A stretch of DNA of 9,053 nt from an uncultured Prevotellaceae bacterium. Its GTDB lineage: Bacteria > Bacteroidota > Bacteroidia > Bacteroidales > Bacteroidaceae. Location: assembly GCA_900557555.1 (NCBI GenBank), contig USTH01000051.1, forward strand, positions 1 through 9,053. Direction: 5' to 3'. Numbering within the stretch: the stretch's first letter is position 1; each line of letters starts with the position of its first letter. The translations under genes were made by a program, and so were the position numbers. This document shows, piece after piece, positions 6,784 through 9,053 of this stretch. The notes under the pieces are model-generated. The model was not told the DNA's origin. It saw nothing but the letters and a program-made list of their open reading frames with translations, and made no database searches.

Positions 6784-8949
6784 ATGGCAAGAAAAACATT
6801 CAACAACATAGATATCTACGCTAACATCGAAGCCGGAAACGGACAAGAATGGCAAAAGAAAAACGGCATCACTGCCAACTGGAAAACTCCGGAACAGATA
6901 GATATCCAGCCCGTCTATACAAAAGAAGACCTTGAGGGCATGGAACACCTCGACTTTGCGGCGGGCATTCCGCCGTTCCTGCGCGGCCCGTACAGCATGA
7001 TGTATCCCTTCCGCCCGTGGACCATTCGCCAATATGCAGGTTTCTCAACAGCCGAAGAGAGTAACGCCTTCTACCGCCGCAATCTGGCGAGCGGTCAGAA
7101 AGGTCTTTCCGTAGCATTTGACCTCCCCACCCACCGTGGCTACGACCCAGACAACGAACGTGTCGTGGGCGACGTGGGCAAGGCTGGCGTGTCTATTTGC
7201 TCACTCGAAAACATGAAGGTGCTTTTCGCTGGCATTCCACTCAACAAGATGTCGGTGTCAATGACCATGAACGGTGCGGTGCTGCCTATTTTGGCATTCT
7301 ACATCAACGCAGGTCTTGAACAAGGCGCCAAACTTGAAGAGATGGCGGGAACCATCCAGAACGATATTCTGAAGGAATTCATGGTGCGCAACACATATAT
7401 CTACCCACCAGCATTCTCAATGAAAATCATTGCCGACATCTTCGAATTCACATCCCAGAAGATGCCTAAGTTCAACTCCATTTCTATCTCTGGCTACCAC
7501 ATGCAAGAAGCTGGTGCCACAGCCGACATAGAATTGGCCTACACTCTGGCCGATGGTATCGACTATCTGCGCACGGGTATAAATGCCGGCATAGATGTCG
7601 ATGCTTTTGCACCACGACTGTCGTTCTTCTGGGCCATTGGAGTGAACCACTTCATGGAAATTGCCAAGATGCGCGCAGGGCGTCTGCTATGGGCAAAGAT
7701 TGTCAAGAGCTTCGGTGCCAAAAATCCAAAATCAATGGCATTGCGCACTCATTCGCAGACATCAGGGTGGTCACTGACAGAGCAAGATCCGTTCAACAAC
7801 GTGGGAAGAACCTGCATCGAGGCCATGGCAGCAGTGCTCGGACACACACAGTCGCTACACACCAACGCACTCGACGAAGCTATCGCACTGCCTACCGACT
7901 TCTCGGCCCGAATTGCCCGTAACACCCAGATATACATTCAGAATGAAACCCAGGTGTGCAAGCACATTGACCCGTGGGCAGGCTCATATTACGTTGAGAA
8001 ACTGACACAGGAACTTATCGACAAGGCATGGGCACACATCGAAGAAATTGAAAAACTCGGAGGCATGGCAAAGGCCATCGAAACCGGTGTACCCAAAATG
8101 CGCATCGAAGAAGCCGCCGCACGCACACAGGGCCGCATCGACACGGGCAAGCAAGTCATCGTGGGCATTAACAAGTACAGACTTGACCACGAAGACCCTA
8201 TCGATATCCTTGAAATAGACAATACGGCCGTACGCAAGCAACAGGAAGCAGGACTCGCCGAACTTCGCAAAAACCGAGACAATGAAGCATGCAAAGCCGT
8301 TCTGGCCGAAATCACCAAGTGCGTACAGGAATTCCAAGACGGCAAGAAGAGCGAGAACAACCTTCTCGACCTCGCTGTCAAGGCTGCCGGCCTGCGCTGT
8401 ACCCTTGGCGAAATCTCCGACGCTTGCGAGGCTGTAGTTGGACGTTACAAAGCAGTCATCAAAACTATATCAAACGTGTATTCAGCAGAAAGCAAAGACA
8501 GCGGCTACTTCCAGGAAGCACGCCGCCTGACCGAAGAGTTCGCAAAGAAAGAGGGACGCAGACCACGCATCATGATAGCCAAGATGGGGCAGGACGGTCA
8601 CGACCGAGGTGCCAAAGTTGTAGCGACAGGCTATGCCGACTGTGGTTTTGATGTTGACATGGGCCCTCTGTTCCAGACACCAGCCGAATCAGCACGACAG
8701 GCAGTTGAAAACGACGTTGACGCACTTGGAGTAAGTTCGCTCGCCGCTGGCCACAAGACGCTCATACCTGCAGTCATAGAAGAACTCAAAAAACTTGGCC
8801 GCGAGGACATCGTCGTAACTGCCGGTGGAGTTATCCCAGTCAACGACTATGACTTCCTCTATAAAGCAGGAGTTTCGGCCATATTCGGCCCTGGAACATC
8901 GGTGGCATATTCAGCCGTAGAACTAATGAAACTGCTCTTGGCAGAATAA
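6784..8949 (+). CDS. mutB: Methylmalonyl-CoA mutase large (alpha, catalytic) subunit
   Basis: This is the catalytic, adenosylcobalamin-binding subunit (EC 5.4.99.2), performing the radical rearrangement between succinyl-CoA and (R)-methylmalonyl-CoA on the succinate-propionate route. It has 721 residues against 728 in Propionibacterium. The TIM barrel (about 40-400) contains RPWTIRQYAGFSTAEESNAF (77-96) and FDLPTHRGYD (112-121). Residues equivalent to the known active-site set are present: Y84 (Y89 in Propionibacterium), R202 (R207), and Y238-H239 (Y243-H244) within GYHMQEAGAT. After a linker (about 430-590), the B12-binding domain (about 594-721) carries K600, D604 and H606 in KMGQDGHDRG, where H606 is the lower axial cobalt ligand. 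It also has GVSSLAAGHKTLIP (649-662) and the TAGGVIP loop (679-685). All key residues are intact, so it should be active. ATG lies 3 nt after mutA, suggesting translational coupling and equal subunit supply. An intrinsic terminator about 50 nt downstream ends the operon. Confidence 0.98.
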   Translation: MARKTFNNIDIYANIEAGNGQEWQKKNGITANWKTPEQIDIQPVYTKEDLEGMEHLDFAAGIPPFLRGPYSMMYPFRPWTIRQYAGFSTAEESNAFYRRNLASGQKGLSVAFDLPTHRGYDPDNERVVGDVGKAGVSICSLENMKVLFAGIPLNKMSVSMTMNGAVLPILAFYINAGLEQGAKLEEMAGTIQNDILKEFMVRNTYIYPPAFSMKIIADIFEFTSQKMPKFNSISISGYHMQEAGATADIELAYTLADGIDYLRTGINAGIDVDAFAPRLSFFWAIGVNHFMEIAKMRAGRLLWAKIVKSFGAKNPKSMALRTHSQTSGWSLTEQDPFNNVGRTCIEAMAAVLGHTQSLHTNALDEAIALPTDFSARIARNTQIYIQNETQVCKHIDPWAGSYYVEKLTQELIDKAWAHIEEIEKLGGMAKAIETGVPKMRIEEAAARTQGRIDTGKQVIVGINKYRLDHEDPIDILEIDNTAVRKQQEAGLAELRKNRDNEACKAVLAEITKCVQEFQDGKKSENNLLDLAVKAAGLRCTLGEISDACEAVVGRYKAVIKTISNVYSAESKDSGYFQEARRLTEEFAKKEGRRPRIMIAKMGQDGHDRGAKVVATGYADCGFDVDMGPLFQTPAESARQAVENDVDALGVSSLAAGHKTLIPAVIEELKKLGREDIVVTAGGVIPVNDYDFLYKAGVSAIFGPGTSVAYSAVELMKLLLAE

Positions 8950-8999
8950 CAGGATAATAGCGCCTGTTCACTGCTAAGCGGTACAGTATGTAATATCCG

Positions 9000-9033
9000 G
9001 AGGCTGTGTCAAAATAGGCGCAGCCTCTTTTTT
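9000..9033 (+). terminator. Intrinsic terminator of the mutAB operon
   Basis: GAGGCTGTG (9000-9008) pairs with CGCAGCCTC (9019-9027) over 9 bp with one G-U pair and a 10-nt loop. Six T residues follow at 9028-9033. It begins 51 nt after the mutB stop at 8949, so the operon appears to contain only mutA and mutB. Confidence 0.88.
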
Positions 9034-9053
9034 GTAGCCTGCTGTAAACCATA

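Noticed and set aside
4939..8949. mutA and mutB as a recent tandem duplication
   Set aside because: They share a fold and some motifs, but this is the ancient paralogy of the two mutase subunits. The sequences are far diverged and MutA has lost the cobalamin ligand motif, as is normal for the family.

Overview
The window looks like a chromosomal piece of a Bacteroidales genome, most likely Prevotella-like or a close relative. Three things support this. The methylmalonyl-CoA mutase is the two-subunit form used for succinate/propionate metabolism. Promoter candidates fit the Bacteroidetes pattern TTTG-N19-TAnnTTTG, with little sign of Shine-Dalgarno sites. The other two genes encode a secreted BspA-type leucine-rich-repeat protein and an exported GH78-type glycosidase, both common in gut and oral Bacteroidales. 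Genus placement is inference from protein style only.

Layout, left to right. Positions 1-1900 (minus strand) hold the first 633 residues of a modular secreted protein whose C-terminus lies beyond the left edge: signal peptide, degenerate LRR_5/BspA-like region, then alternating Ala-rich helical and beta-rich segments. Positions 1901-2270 are non-coding and contain its likely promoter, a leader hairpin, and two hairpins downstream of the next gene, one of which looks like an intrinsic terminator. Positions 2271-4724 (minus) encode an exported alpha-L-rhamnosidase-like enzyme. Positions 4725-4938 are a divergent promoter region. Positions 4939-6780 and 6784-8949 (plus) are mutA and mutB, 3 nt apart, closed by a strong intrinsic terminator at 9000-9033.

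MutA and MutB form the cobalamin-dependent heterodimer that interconverts succinyl-CoA and (R)-methylmalonyl-CoA, the carbon-skeleton step of the succinate-to-propionate route. The two minus-strand genes appear to be separately transcribed cell-envelope or periplasmic functions, with no evident link to mutAB beyond sharing the divergent promoter region. The glycosidase could supply deoxy-sugar substrates from plant or host glycans, but no SusC/SusD pair or regulator is in view to define a polysaccharide utilization locus.

I see no RNA genes, insertion sequences, CRISPR arrays or phage genes, and no convincing candidate for an undescribed system. The points most worth a second look are the duplicated architecture of the truncated surface protein, the variant catalytic segment of the glycosidase, the twin hairpins with identical arms, and the short mutAB leader with no room for a cobalamin riboswitch.
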